Assembly: GCA_030685235.1 (NCBI GenBank)
Contig: MU839122.1
Span: 124,001 to 188,000, forward strand
From: Copromyces sp. CBS 386.78
Taxonomy: Eukaryota > Ascomycota > Sordariomycetes > Sordariales > Sordariaceae
Length of the DNA: 64,000 bases
Direction: 5' to 3'
The notes under the pieces were generated by a model, which saw only the letters and a program-made list of their open reading frames with translations, ran no database searches and had not been told where the DNA came from. Every line of letters begins with the position of its first letter. Within the stretch, counting starts at the first letter, position 1. Below are positions 1 to 11,762 of the stretch, piece by piece. The position numbers and the translations under genes are program-made.

Positions 1-247
1 AACTGGTTTGATTTACAATGGACGAAAAGCCCAGAGTTAGTAGTATCCCGGTGCCCTCCTCGTCAATACCGGCGCAGACACTTTTGGTATATATATGTAC
101 AAGATAGTATACATTGTCTCGTTTTCACACATGGACACCTAGATGGAGGGATATAGCAACCAGCCAAAGTGCCATCTTTTCCCCAGGCAATTTCACATGC
201 CCTGATCCCATACATTCCCTTCTTCTCTCCCAACATACATGCGCCGC

Positions 248-699
248 TTAGTAGGCCGTGGCGTTGCTACCACCCTCACGGTCCATGAAACCCTTGAGCT
301 CTGTTTTTGGTGTTGTTCAGTCAGCATTTCTCCCTAGTATCCCCAGTTCCATCATCACATACTTCCCAAGCAGTTGGAGCACAGGTGGTGCATCCTCTTG
401 AGGCTGCCGCAAGCCGGGCACCTGTTGAGATGTGTCACGTCCTTGAGGGCCTTGCCGGCCATCTGCCTGTGTCTCTTCTTCATGTGCGACGTCTTCTTCT
501 TGGGCACGGCACGCAGGATGCTCTCCCAGATGTCCTCGAGCAGCGACGGTATCGACGGGAGGAGGGAGATGGCGGCGGCGGGGACGGCGAAGTTGAGGGC
601 GGCGGGGACACCGAACCGCTGTGTCCTGAGGGTCTGGAAGAAGGTCGAGGGGTTGAAGAGCCGCAGAGCGGGGGCGGCGGCAGCAGTCATGGCGGCCAT
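248..699 (-). CDS. mrpl32: Mitochondrial large-subunit ribosomal protein bL32m
   Basis: Two exons, 363..699 and 248..300, give a 129-residue protein. The 62-bp intron (301..362) starts GTATGT, carries a GCTGAC branch point and ends ACAG. Without splicing the frame would stop just after the last cysteine pair, so the intron is needed. The N-terminus is Ala-rich and hydrophobic, as expected for a mitochondrial import sequence. It is followed by the L32 signature: a basic PKKKTSHMKKRHRQ segment, then two CxxC pairs (CPACGS and CSNC) that bind a zinc ion in this family. The protein is a structural part of the mitoribosomal large subunit. The ATG at 699 (MAAM) is the first one in frame that gives a plausible presequence; upstream in-frame codons look like UTR. 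The gene is divergent from the septin gene. Confidence 0.9.
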
Positions 700-1511
700 T
701 TTGAAGATCGATCGGGGGGTATAGATGGGGGAATTCGAGATGGAGGAGGAGGTGTCGGATATGCGCAAAAAGTAATATTGGAGTTTGTCGCGCGAGATAT
801 GTTGGATCCCTTGGTGTCGTGGCTTGTCCCCAGCTGTGGTGTGTTCCCTCCCTTGTTCAAATCCCCAAAACCCTGCTGTGGCCGTCAAGGTGGTGCTGTC
901 TCCGGGTGGTCGGATCGGTGGTCGGAGAGCGGAGTGACAAAAGGTGCCTGCCTCTGCCGGGGCCGAAAGTCGAGACTGGCAACCGCGCGGGACGGCATCG
1001 TGGAGATGCACCCGTCTCAAAAAATTCTAGCAAGGGTGACACGGACCATCTGCCGTCCCCCAGGTCTTGTTAGTGCAATTAGTGCAGCGCTGTCAGTTCT
1101 CCTAAACCCAATCCGGGGTGTCCCCACAGGGCCAATCAAACGAGCTGGGCGGCAAGGTGCGCCTGCCCCCTTTCCCCGGGCTGGGAAGCTGTTCACAGTG
1201 ATTCGCAGGTTCAATTTGGCAGTACGTTGGCCCCCTGGAAAGGGAAATTGTTGTTTGGCAACGTGCAGCAGCAGCGACAACAGCGCAGCCCAGTCCAGTG
1301 CAGGCAGTCAGTCTGTAGAATCCCCTAATTGATTGCAACTTGGTTTCATTTCATTCCACGACCACGTCCACACCACTCACTTCCGTTCTCTTCTTCCCCG
1401 TCGTCCATCTCCAGTCCAACCCACGCCCTTCTTTCGACCGCATCTTCATTCGCTTCTCTGCTTTCTTCCGCCATCCACCTGCTTTTTGGAATAGCCCCCA
1501 AGTTAGCAATC
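700..1511. other. Intergenic region between divergent mrpl32 and cdc-10
   Basis: This 0.8-kb stretch should hold both promoters. The part next to the septin start (about 1340-1500) is pyrimidine-rich (CT tracts), typical of fungal core promoters and 5' leaders. I see no convincing gene in it; open frames here lack family signals. Confidence 0.6.
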
Positions 1512-2643
1512 ATGTCGACCATGGGCCCTGCCACCGTCCACCCCGAGACCCACGTCGGTTTCGACAGCATCACCTCTCAGATTGAGCGCAAGCTGCTCAA
1601 GCGCGGCTTCCAGTTCAATGTCATCTGCGTTGGTATGTTGTCGGTCGTCACAATCAATGCCCGCCTGAACATATACTAACAACTAGCCACCAGGCCAAAC
1701 CGGCCTCGGCAAGTCGACCCTCATCAACACCATCTTCGCTTCCCACCTCATCGACTCCAAGGGCCGCCTCCAACCCGACGAGACGGTCCGATCCACCACC
1801 GAGATCCAGTCCGTTTCCCACATCATCGAGGAGAATGGCGTTCGTCTCCGCCTCAACATTGTCGATACCCCCGGGTACGGCGACATGATCAACAACGACC
1901 GCTGCTGGGACCCCATCGTCAAGTACATCAAGGACCAGCACTCTGCCTACCTCCGCAAGGAACTCACTGCCCAGCGTGAGCGCTACATCCAGGACACCCG
2001 CATTCACTGCTGCCTCTTCTTCATCCAGCCTTCGGGCCACTCGCTCAAGCCCATCGACATTGTCGTGCTCAAGAAGCTGTCGGATGTCGTCAACGTGGTG
2101 CCCGTGATTGCCAAGTCGGACTCCCTTACGCTGGAAGAACGCCAGGCCTTCAAGGAGCGCATCAAGGAGGAGTTTTCTTTCCACAACCTCAAGATGTACC
2201 CCTACGACAACGACGAGCTTGACGAGGAGGAGCGCTCGCTGAACCAGCAGATCAAGGTGGGTTTTTGTACCTCTGGGGAGAGGAATTGACAATAGATGGC
2301 TAACTTGACACAGAGCCTCATCCCCTTTGCCGTCGTCGGTTCCGAAAAGAACATCATTGTCAACGGCAAGCAGGTCCGTGGCCGCCAGAACCGCTGGGGC
2401 GTGATCAACGTCGAGGACGAGAACCACTGCGAATTCATCTACCTCCGAAACTTCCTTCTCCGCACCCACCTGCAGGACCTCATCGAGACCACATCCCAGA
2501 TCCACTACGAAACCTTCCGTGCCAAGCAGCTATTGGCCCTCAAGGAAAGCAGTGCGCAGGGACACGGCAGCAGGCCAATCAGCCCGGCTGCGGATCGCGA
2601 GATGAGTCGCAACTCTCAACGCATGACCATGAACGGCTACTAG
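1512..2643 (+). CDS. cdc-10: Septin, Cdc10 class
   Basis: Three exons, 1512..1632, 1694..2256 and 2314..2643, encode 337 residues. Intron 1 (61 bp) starts GTATGT with a TACTAAC branch point; intron 2 (57 bp) starts GTGGGT with CTAAC. The G1 P-loop GQTGLGKS is split after its first base by intron 1 (residues 41-48). The G3 motif DTPG (about 98-101) and G4 motif AKSD (about 180-183) are intact. The N-terminus (VGFDSITSQIERKLLKRGFQF) and the short C-terminal tail without a long coiled coil match yeast Cdc10 rather than Cdc3, Cdc11 or Cdc12. Septins polymerise into GTP-binding filaments at septa, hyphal tips and branch sites. The start is the first ATG of a two-ATG cluster (MSTM). The gene looks intact. 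Confidence 0.95.
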
Positions 2644-3529
2644 GAGAAGCCCAACAACAATCAATGAGGACAGCAATCTTGACGGAGAGTCGGCAAAGCA
2701 CCTGCAACCCCCCCGATATAGACGAAGGACCGATACGCCCTAGGGATATGGGGCATAAAACTAAAAGAAGCTTTGTTTGGGTCGGGAACAAGCGATGGCG
2801 CAAAAAGGGGATCGCAATGCGTTTATTCACTTACAGCCACGTCTTGTTGGTGATGGTTATTTCGGTGGAGTGGACTTTTCAAACCCCTCTAATTCCTTTT
2901 TTTAGTACTGCAGCTTTTTTGCGCCGACGTTCTATCTTAATGAGGCCTTGGCTGATGGCTAGATTCAATATTTTATGGAATACATACAGATGCGCTGAGA
3001 AAGGCGGATGGGGGCTTTGGAGGGGAGGTCCGAGGCAAGGCAGTTTAGAGACGAGGTTCTTGGGCCAGCTTAATTGTAGCCATGTCGTTTTATACAGATG
3101 TTTCAATACCCAGCTTATTTTACGTACTTGCCATTCCAGTTCCTTGTTGACTTTGTCTGGCAAGACGGGATGTTCTGACCCTCTCAAGCTGACAAGTCCC
3201 GGGGATGGATGCCCCAGACTGACGTTAACTCCGGGGGGCTGCTCCATTGCAGCTGTGCTGTACACCCACCAATCGACGCGTGCCGTTGGACAAAGTCACG
3301 TCCCACTCCGGTGTGGATTTCCCTTTGTCATTCCCGCGTTCCCACATTTCTCTCATTCGCATGTCCATCGTCATCCATGCTAGCATCTACACCTCGATCT
3401 TGACTTCGCCCCATGATTCAACATCGAAAACGGTAGTAAACATGCGCTTCATCTTTGTCACCATCACATGGCCACCATCCATAACCGGGCTGGATACAGA
3501 ATAGTCAACGGAAAAAAGAGGCAACAACC
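2644..3529. other. 3' UTR and intergenic region
   Basis: Sequence between the septin stop and the next start codon. Short overlapping open frames exist on both strands, but none shows a domain, signal peptide or coding-like codon choice. I see no further gene here. Confidence 0.5.
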
Positions 3530-6500
3530 ATGGACCCGGATGTGGATATGCTGGACACCATGGACATAGACGATGACTTTGCCGATGACGAACTCGATGC
3601 TTATTTCCAGGCACATGGACTTGGTGAAGAGCTTAAACCGCTTCAATCGGTTTCTCAGAGACAACAGCAGTCGAAATGGGAGGAGGAGCAAGCACCACCT
3701 CCGTCGGCACAACCACGGCAGCAGCATGAACCAAATTCGGGAGGGAAGAGTTCCTCCAGGTGGAAAGGAAAGGAGAAGGAGAAGGCTTATGGACAGGGGG
3801 ATGTGCTTGGGTTAGATGGTCCCGGTCCCCGTCCCAAGGAGAAGGTCCAAGCTTGGCTAGAGAGAAGAGATGAGGAAGAACCAGGCAGACCATCCAAAGT
3901 CATCATCAGCCCAAGCCCCAGTCCCGACCCGACTCTCGCATCTTCTCCACCGGTTTTATTATCAGGCCTTAACATCCGCAACAACAAGGACAACCATGAC
4001 ACCGCCGCCCCCGGTGGTAGCAACAAAACCGCCAGCCAAAGGAAAGCGGAAGGGCATGATGGCAAAGCACAAGGACAAGCAGAAGAAGAAGAAGCTGCTG
4101 CCCCCATTATAGACCCCTACGACTCAGAGGTCTCCATCGCCGCGCGCCCTATCGTCTCACACGATCCTGACCATCCTGATCGGCCGATTGATGGAGATGT
4201 TAAAGCTGCGAGGGGGGTGGTTCGGCATGTGCTTGTTAGTGGAAAGTTTCCCGAGGTTTGGCCTGACCCGGAGGCGGAGGCGGAGGTGGAGGGTGAGGGG
4301 CAAAATGACCAGGAGGAGAAGAAGAAGACGAACGAGGCCGAGAAGGGGACAGAAGAAGGGCAGAAGAAGGAGGCAGATGCACAGGGGACGGCAGTGAAGA
4401 GGTTGGGGAAAGAGAAAGCGAAAAGCGCGGATGACTCCAAGAAGCAGACGGGGAAAAACAAACTGCTGATCCCAAAGGGGGTGGTGATGCTTGTAAGGGG
4501 TATCCAATATCTCAAGATGCCTCCTGATACTCCAAGTGGATCGGAGTATGGATACGAGGGTGATTCACAGCGTGGTAGTCGTACACCGGCTTCCGAGTTG
4601 TGGAGTGAGGAGCCTCGTGCACATGGCCACCAGGGGGGTGAAGAGACGTCTGAGGAAGAATCGGGAGACGATTCCGGTGATAATCACACCGGTAACTACA
4701 GCGACGACGAAAGATCCGGAATGGAACTCCAAGACGAAATCCCAGAAACCGATCTCGAATGCACCACCAACGACTCCGACTCCGACATCTCCATGTCCAA
4801 CACCGAATCTCAAGACCTCCCTCCACTATCTGGTCAACTCCCACCCCCGAGCCAGTCATCCCGCACCTCCCGTAAACGCACCTGGTCCCAACGCCACGCC
4901 CACGACCACGACCACGACCACCCCTCATCCCGTTCATCCCCATCCCCATCCCCATCCCCTCCTACAGACCCCTACATCCCTCCTCCACCCCGACCTCCAA
5001 GTCCCTCTCCTTCTCTACCCTCCCAACCCCCCACCGGCCCTCCAGACTTGGTCATCCGTTTACTCTTGGACGACGGCGAGTTCTGGGTGCAAGCGATTTT
5101 GAGGCCAGAGTTCCATCATTTGGTGTTGGGATACGATTTCGATGAATGGGTTTCTGATTCTTCTGAATCTGATGAGGGAGCTGGCAGGGTGGTAGGCAAG
5201 GGAGTGGGACAGGTAGGAGGAGGGGACGGAAAGGAAGGGAATGTGGCTAAGGGAAACGATGGAAAGGACGGAAAAAAAGAAAAGACGCAAGAAGAGATAG
5301 ACAAAGAAGAGGAACAGAGGGAGTCAGAAGAACAAGAAAAGTGGCAGACGAAATGGGAGGACAAAGCGAGGGGGGAGGTGAGGGAGGGGGTTTATGTGAG
5401 GTTGGTGGGGGAGGTGGTGGTTGAGTTTGAGGAGGTTGATGTTGATGTTGACCTTCAGACCCGGCCGCAGACGGTGAACAATGATAAAGGAGTGGGCAAG
5501 GGTCAAGAAGTGACGAGGGGCAGGAAGCAGGTTGGAGGTGTAACAAAGGAGGCGATGGGGGATCGACGAGGGGATAAGATGGATATTGATGATGACGGGA
5601 TAGGTGATCCGGAGAGATTGGAGAAGTTGCAGAGAGAGGCAATGGAGCGGAAGTGGCTTGGAAACACGGTAGCAAAAGGACAAGAAACGACCATGGTAGC
5701 AAAAGGACAAGAAATCGGCAAGCCAAAGGAGGATGAACCGCCCAAGACTACCAAAATGGTCTGTCTAGTGGTAGGCCACATGGTCCCCGTTGGTTGGGAC
5801 AGAAAGTATATGAGGGATATGAAGAAAGCACTGCTTAAGGCTATGGAGGAGGAGCTCGGTCCCGACTCGGAAGTATCATCGACGACGACAGATGATGAGA
5901 TGGATTTGGATACGAAGGATGACAAGTCAAAGAAGACAGAGGCTGAGAAGAAGGAGGAGGAGGTCGCGAAGCCTTGGTGGGTGGAGACTGGGTATAGGGC
6001 GGAACTGGAGGAGAAGAGGAGGAGAGAAGAAGCGCAGAGACTGGCAAAGGCTCAGAAGGCGAAACCACCGGCCGAGAACAACGGTCCGGATCCCAGATTC
6101 GTTCTTCCGCCAGAATGGGCCAAGCTGACCATCTTCCAAGTTGACGCACTCATAAAGGAATGGGAGAAAAAGAACAAACCCAAAGAGCCCAAGGAGCAAA
6201 AACCACCGAAACCAGTCAAGAAGCCTATCATCACCGCGAGGCAGGCGCCACATTTTCCATCGGACATCACTGCGCAGGAAATCTTCCAGCTACAGAATCC
6301 AGATCGAAAGCCGGCCAAAACCCCAGCTCGAGCTAGGGCATTCCGGCGACCTCAAGACGGTCGTCCAGTGGCTATAGAACAGAACCAGCAGATTCAGAGA
6401 AAGATCAAGGAGCTTCCTCCACCAAGGGCTCGACCGCGACCGCAGCAGGAACCGGGGCCTCAACCTCGACCTCATCTCCAGCCTAATCCATTGTTACAGC

Positions 6501-7411
6501 CGCCTCAGGCTCGGGCGCAGGCACAGATACAACATCGTCCACAGCTTGGTGCAGTATTACAACCGCAGACGCATCAACATCAGCATCAACCACAACCTCG
6601 GCCTCAAGCTCAGCTTCAACCTCGAGCTCAGCTTCAACCTCGAGCTCAGCTTCAACCTCAACCTCAACTGCCACCGCAGCCTTTCAGCCGGCCACTGTTC
6701 CAGCCGCAAGCACAAGCTCGGCCACAGTTCTTACAGCAGCAGCAATCACCACAACGTCTTGGGCAATTTCAACCTCAACCTCAGCCTCGTCATCAACCCC
6801 CTCTTGAACCTCAACCGCAACCTCAGCCTCAGCCTCAATTTCAACCTCGATTTCAACTTCAACGACAACATCAACCTCAACCTCCTCAAATTCCCCCTCC
6901 CAAACCCAACCCCCACCTAGCCACGGACCCCACCATCCCCCTCAAACTCTGCACCCTCCGCCAAATCCCGCACCTCCCCTACGCCCAAAACTGGATGATC
7001 AACGTGCTCGCCGTAATCGTCTCCATCTCCGACGTCGAGCCCTCGCCCATGCCCCCAACTCACACGCAACGAATCGTCCGTCTAGCCGACCAATCCACCT
7101 CCAAGCACATCTTGCTAAACGTGTTTCTGGATGCCGAGGATTTTGACCCCAAGCCGGGGGAGGTGGTGTTGTTGATGGGAGTCAAGAATCATCGGTTTGA
7201 GGGCGGGTCGTTGAAAAAGTATTGGAGCGATCGGCCGCCCGAGGGGGCCAAGTGGAAGTGGTGGGTTGGGGAGGAGGTTTTGGGGGGGCTTGAGTGGTGT
7301 AGAAGCGGGGTGGAGGGGTTGAGGGGGTGGTGGAGGGAGAAAATGGAGAAACAGGAGGAGAAGGAGGAGGAGAAGGAGAGGGAGAAGGAGAAGGAAGGGG
7401 GACAAGGATAG
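3530..7411 (+). CDS. Very large low-complexity protein with a conserved OB-fold-like C-terminus
   Basis: One uninterrupted frame of 1293 residues starts in a good context (ACAACCATGG). The N-terminus is strongly acidic (MDPDVDMLDTMDIDDDF). The middle is a succession of Lys/Glu-, Ser/Asp- and Pro-rich low-complexity tracts. Residues about 960-1130 are Gln/Pro-rich, built from an 18-bp repeat coding for QPRAQL (DNA about 6600-6670). A second short duplication (VAKGQE twice) lies near 5680-5715. Only the last part, residues about 1138-1255, looks globular: alternating hydrophobic strands, then an 'FLDAEDF-P-GEVVLLMGVKNHRFEGGSLKKYW' type pattern suggestive of a nucleic-acid-binding OB fold. That fold is my inference; no family name is secure. 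The extreme C-terminus is a Glu/Lys run. Intrinsic disorder dominates, so a scaffold or chromatin/telomere-type role is possible but unproven. Confidence 0.75.
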   Translation: MDPDVDMLDTMDIDDDFADDELDAYFQAHGLGEELKPLQSVSQRQQQSKWEEEQAPPPSAQPRQQHEPNSGGKSSSRWKGKEKEKAYGQGDVLGLDGPGPRPKEKVQAWLERRDEEEPGRPSKVIISPSPSPDPTLASSPPVLLSGLNIRNNKDNHDTAAPGGSNKTASQRKAEGHDGKAQGQAEEEEAAAPIIDPYDSEVSIAARPIVSHDPDHPDRPIDGDVKAARGVVRHVLVSGKFPEVWPDPEAEAEVEGEGQNDQEEKKKTNEAEKGTEEGQKKEADAQGTAVKRLGKEKAKSADDSKKQTGKNKLLIPKGVVMLVRGIQYLKMPPDTPSGSEYGYEGDSQRGSRTPASELWSEEPRAHGHQGGEETSEEESGDDSGDNHTGNYSDDERSGMELQDEIPETDLECTTNDSDSDISMSNTESQDLPPLSGQLPPPSQSSRTSRKRTWSQRHAHDHDHDHPSSRSSPSPSPSPPTDPYIPPPPRPPSPSPSLPSQPPTGPPDLVIRLLLDDGEFWVQAILRPEFHHLVLGYDFDEWVSDSSESDEGAGRVVGKGVGQVGGGDGKEGNVAKGNDGKDGKKEKTQEEIDKEEEQRESEEQEKWQTKWEDKARGEVREGVYVRLVGEVVVEFEEVDVDVDLQTRPQTVNNDKGVGKGQEVTRGRKQVGGVTKEAMGDRRGDKMDIDDDGIGDPERLEKLQREAMERKWLGNTVAKGQETTMVAKGQEIGKPKEDEPPKTTKMVCLVVGHMVPVGWDRKYMRDMKKALLKAMEEELGPDSEVSSTTTDDEMDLDTKDDKSKKTEAEKKEEEVAKPWWVETGYRAELEEKRRREEAQRLAKAQKAKPPAENNGPDPRFVLPPEWAKLTIFQVDALIKEWEKKNKPKEPKEQKPPKPVKKPIITARQAPHFPSDITAQEIFQLQNPDRKPAKTPARARAFRRPQDGRPVAIEQNQQIQRKIKELPPPRARPRPQQEPGPQPRPHLQPNPLLQPPQARAQAQIQHRPQLGAVLQPQTHQHQHQPQPRPQAQLQPRAQLQPRAQLQPQPQLPPQPFSRPLFQPQAQARPQFLQQQQSPQRLGQFQPQPQPRHQPPLEPQPQPQPQPQFQPRFQLQRQHQPQPPQIPPPKPNPHLATDPTIPLKLCTLRQIPHLPYAQNWMINVLAVIVSISDVEPSPMPPTHTQRIVRLADQSTSKHILLNVFLDAEDFDPKPGEVVLLMGVKNHRFEGGSLKKYWSDRPPEGAKWKWWVGEEVLGGLEWCRSGVEGLRGWWREKMEKQEEKEEEKEREKEKEGGQG

Positions 7412-7859
7412 GTGCGTGGTGATGATGGTGGCTGTCACGATGCCGACCAGAAGACGCAATATGGCATCAAGAGGAAAAGATCAGAAGAGAGCACTGCAGC
7501 GAGAACTCTGCTCTCAGATTACCTATCTATCTATGTACACGAACCAAGGGGAGATATGATTGGAGGGTTCTGCGGAGTTTCCTTGCGGTGCCGAGACGCC
7601 GAGAGAATGGTTTCGTGACATTTGGTGCCGCGACAGTGACGGTGAAGTTGGTGAGTGAGGACTGGACTGCCCGTGGAGATGGGGCAGGGGAAGGATGCAT
7701 GGTACCAGGCCATTAGAATAGGTGGTACTTGAGACGCACGCCTCATCTTGAGCACTTTGAGTCCCACGGCGAACCTAACATGAACCTCATCCGATCGATC
7801 GATCAAAATGGATGCGAGAAGAGGATACCGGAGACGAGAAACAGCTCTACTGCCCGCTG
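7412..7859. other. Intergenic region
   Basis: Downstream region of the 1293-residue protein gene. It contains GATC-rich sequence (GATCGATCGATC at about 7793-7804) and no supported gene. Confidence 0.5.
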
Positions 7860-8029
7860 ATGACGTGGGAGGAGAGGAAAGAACAGAGGCAGTCGCACGC
7901 GAGATGAGTCCCTGGGAGGTGGGGAACGACATACCGGAAGCATTCGACTACCGCACGCCGAGTCTGTTCGTTGAGAGAGAGGCAGTACTGAGGAGGTGGC
8001 ACCTTCCTCTCTTACGGACAAGGCAGTGA
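7860..8029 (+). pseudogene. Decayed copy of the 3' end of the neighbouring F-box-like gene
   Basis: An open frame here ends in PWEVGNDIPEAFDYRTPSLF, almost the same as the last residues of the F-box-like gene downstream (PWQVENDIPEAFDYRTPSLF, near 10,506-10,570). The nucleotide match is close over about 70 bp. It resumes in weaker form upstream (GGAGAGGAAAGAACAG against GGGAGAGAAAGAACAG), with an apparent deletion between the two blocks. It has no F-box part and no plausible start, so it is a truncated relic of a duplication in the same orientation. Confidence 0.7.
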
Positions 8030-8539
8030 CGTTGGAGTCCAGGTCATTGCATGCTTGCCTCGAAGCTTGGAAGTATCTCGGCCGTCCAGGTCAGGTGCTA
8101 CAGGAGAAGGGCGTGGGAGGAACGGAGAGTGGAGATGACGGCAAGCACTTGTTGACCGGGCTTTCGCCACGGGAAGGCGTTTGGCGGGAGACATCCCTAA
8201 TGAGAAAAGGATTCACTTGGATACGTCGGGGAAAGTGGTTCTCTGGCAAATGACATTTGGGGCGATGACGGCCGACCGCATTTATCAGAAGAAGGAGCGG
8301 ACTCCTCAAAGCTTCTTTCCTCTTTCGCAGTCCTTGGTGCCTTGCAACTCCACTGCATTTTTGAGCGTTCCACGTCACTTAAATGACCCTCAGCAAACTT
8401 CTTCCACCCCAACAGCTTTCAGTTTTTTCTCTCGACGTCTCCAAGTGAACAATTACCCACCAGTCTTTCAACAGTCATCAGATCATTCAATATCAACCGA
8501 CAATCATTACACCAGGCCTTCCACATCACCTTGCCAACA
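8030..8539. other. Upstream region of the F-box-like gene
   Basis: About 0.5 kb between the relic and the start codon at 8540. The last 120 bp are pyrimidine- and CA-rich, as expected for a fungal 5' leader. No gene is seen. Confidence 0.5.
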
Positions 8540-10586
8540 ATGGCTGCGAAGGACAAAATCCCTCGCATCTTCGAGGTTCACAATGTCATGTACCTCATTT
8601 TCGATTATCTGAGCGACACGGCGGATCTCAGGAATGTCTCGCTTGCTTTTCGAGCCCTCAATAAAGCTGTGAAGCACCATCTTTTCCGGTTCATGACTCT
8701 GCCTGGAGCTGCAATGGGGTTAAGGGATCCCAAACGCTACAACATTCTCAAAGGCCTTGACCCTGCCAACGACTTCCGGAGGGTGTCTACTTTGCTCTCT
8801 GATGCACAATCGCTCACAGTTTCACGACGGTTCATCGCCAGCGCTGCACCTTCCACTGCTCCCAGGTCCCTGCGAGAAGATTGGGGCCTCGATGATATTG
8901 AGCTCCTGGGGCAATGCCACGAGATCTACGTGGCCACCGGGAAGATTCTAAGTGAAGCCAAGAACCTCCGGCACTTGGAATTCCATGGTTTCCATCTGTG
9001 GTTGAATGTGTTGAAACTTCTCCACATGCGTGAAATCAAGAAGGGTTTTCAGGGCATACAGTCTATCAAGATTACGCCTCCTGAAAAGTATAAACATCTT
9101 TTACGTGTTCCCGAAGACGGTGAGTTTCATTCAAGATTCCTTATATCGAAATTTGCCATTGATACTGATCGCGGACCTCAAAAACGCAGTACAAGTGGAC
9201 GAAAACCTCAAAATAGACATGTCCATGGTGCTCGGCGTAAAAGGCCGCGTCATCCCTGATTTCAAGTTTCGTTGCCTTACCATTTTGACACTGCATGGTC
9301 TCCATTTCGAACCAAACGTTAATACGAACTCGGGCCTGCCCGCATGCATTCTACCATTAATAGTGCTACTAAAAAACGCGGAGCAGTTGCGATGCCTTGA
9401 ACTCTCGACGATAAACGAGGGCGACTGCGACGGCTCCAACCTTGTGGTACCGAGCCTGGCTGAAGCGGATGAGCAGCCACCGCCAGTTCTCGGAGGTGCA
9501 TCTGCACATTCTCAGGGTCGGATGATGCGAAGGTTTTGTCTCAAATACAAAGAAGCAGGAGGATCCCCATTGCAACACCTTCGATACCTCCGACTTGGTC
9601 CGGGCTGTGTGTTGGAGTCTCCACGTCGCTCGTATCCCGCGCCGGACGACTTTCCTCATCGTTACTTGGCTTATTTGTTCAACCTATCAGGTCTTGTTGA
9701 GCTCCATCTGGATTACCCGCTTCTCAGGACTGATGCCGCATTGCAACCTGCTAGTGATGCAGTCGAGCGGTTAATAAACCCATGTTGCCTCCCGAAACTG
9801 CGAAAGCTTTCCTTGCCATATAACATATGGCACTGGTGGGGAACAAGGTCCGACACTCACAGGAGGCCCGAGTACAGGTACACCGCCGGACAAGCGCTCA
9901 CAGTGCGGTTTGTGAGATATCGGTACCATGAACGACCACCCACCAGTCTTTGTATCTTCGATTTGCGCTCATTTTCAGGCCTGGTTCTACCGACTGAAAG
10001 CATGGACCTTCGAGAGATCCCCAGGATTGACACCTTGCGGTATATGAAAAATCTCAGATCAGTCAAGTTGCCGCTCCCCTCTGTGTGTGAATCTGCCGTT
10101 TGCAGATTCACACCTCACTACGGAGAGTTCCCCGTGATACCGCGAGGGCATATATGCCACCTTGCACACATGGAGTCCTTACTAGAGGACATGACGGATC
10201 TTCGTGACTTATGGCTGGCGGGGGATTTCCAGGCCTCGAGGACCGATCCCATGGACGAGCCCATGGACGAGCAAGGATACCATTACAAGAAAATCATCCA
10301 CCACACCTATATGGACCACAATGCTCAGATCGAGAAGGCGGTCAGAAAGTTCTTTCTGCGGTTTCACAAGCTGGAGTACATCCGCATTCTCCATCGCGCA
10401 TGGCGGAGGGAGAGAAAGAACAGGCACAATAGCGAGGAAGCCCTGGTAGATGATAAGGGGTTTTTGCGTTGGAAAGTGGTGGGACCAGAAGTCCGCGAGC
10501 TCACGCCCTGGCAGGTCGAGAACGACATACCCGAAGCTTTCGACTACCGCACGCCGAGTCTTTTTCGAGGCCGACAGTACTCCTGA
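8540..10586 (+). CDS. F-box-like protein with leucine-rich C-terminal region, function unknown
   Basis: Two exons, 8540..9119 and 9190..10586, encode 658 residues. The 70-bp intron starts GTGAGT and ends CGCAG; splicing restores frame exactly (GAC G | TA CAA). The first about 50 residues (IPRIFEVHNVMYLIFDYL, then DLRNVSLAFRALN and HHLFR) follow the helical spacing and hydrophobic pattern of fungal F-box domains, which bind Skp1 in SCF ubiquitin ligases. The rest contains repeated 'LRHLEF', 'LRCLEL' and 'LRKLSL' strands, like the degenerate leucine-rich regions of many ascomycete F-box proteins. Substrate and pathway cannot be read from the sequence. The start is the ATG in CCAACAATGG. A truncated copy of the last residues lies about 0.5 kb upstream of the start. 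Confidence 0.75.
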
Positions 10587-11762
10587 GCAGCACGCACGAG
10601 TGTATATATGTAGAGTGCTGCTGCTGAGCATGTCCCGTCTCATTCTGTCTTTTTGCACACTTTCAATGCACTTTTATGGCACTATTATTATAGTTATCTG
10701 GGCAGCGCAGTCAGATACTAGTCTGATTTACTAGTGGCTTCGTTTGTTGGCTAGCTAGCATGAGCGAGACCTGGGGTGTTAAATTCCCTAGTCCAAGCGT
10801 TTTCGTATTCAATTCATTGATTGGTTTGTCAATTTAGGTCTGTCTTCTTGGTTTCCCCGGTCGGAATGGGACTGGTTTGGCTGGATGAATGAGTAGTGTC
10901 TTGTATAGGTGTGGCAGTTCAATTCTTTTGTCAACTGCATTCGATGTCTATTTTCGGTGGTCGTGAGTATGCTATATAAGGTATGTACAATGTGTGCTCG
11001 AGACTCTCCTTCTATATCTACCTACCCACCAGTCACAACCATGGACTGACAACTGCTTGAGTTCATGTTTTTTTTCTATCCGCAATGCTTTGGGTTTTGT
11101 TGTGTGCTATCAGATGCCTGGGCTTTGACATGGACATGGACATGACGAGAACACGGCATGGCCTCGGTATTACGGCATTAAGGTACGGTATTGAGAAACG
11201 TATATGTACATCGCAATTCATGGTTTTCAAATGTCACCGAAGCAATGTCACCACACAAACATAATCCAACAAGTGTCAAGCACCGTAATAGCGATAGGAA
11301 GCGGGAAAATCCACCTTCCCCTTGCAGTAAGTCCCAAGCTTTGCAGAGTATCCTAGTAGATGCAACTTTTGTTGAACCATACGAAAGGAGGTGATCACGT
11401 GAGACGATTGAGTTGATGGTGAATGTCTTGACTGATGGAAGAAGAGAGCAAGAGAGGCAATGACAAGGAGGACAAAGTCCGACTTATATACAGGGTAGCC
11501 ATGTGTGGATCGTATCCACTAATGCCAAGAATGCCAAGACATGGGAATGGCTTCAACACAGGACACTGCAGGACAAGGAGATGTCGGTGTGTGAGTGTTC
11601 GTCGTCCAGGCAGTTATTCTAGTTCCGTCGTCTAGTCTAGTCTAGTCCCCCCGCGCCTATTAACAATGAATGCCATTTCTTCTTAGGTACCTAACTTGGA
11701 ACACATTTTGATTGATGTATACCTGTACCTACTTAAATAAAAGTAGGCTCGGCCGGCCCTAC

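Noticed and set aside
1654..2505. 283-codon minus-strand frame
   Set aside because: Antisense shadow of the septin gene; composition mirrors the septin codons and no family is visible.
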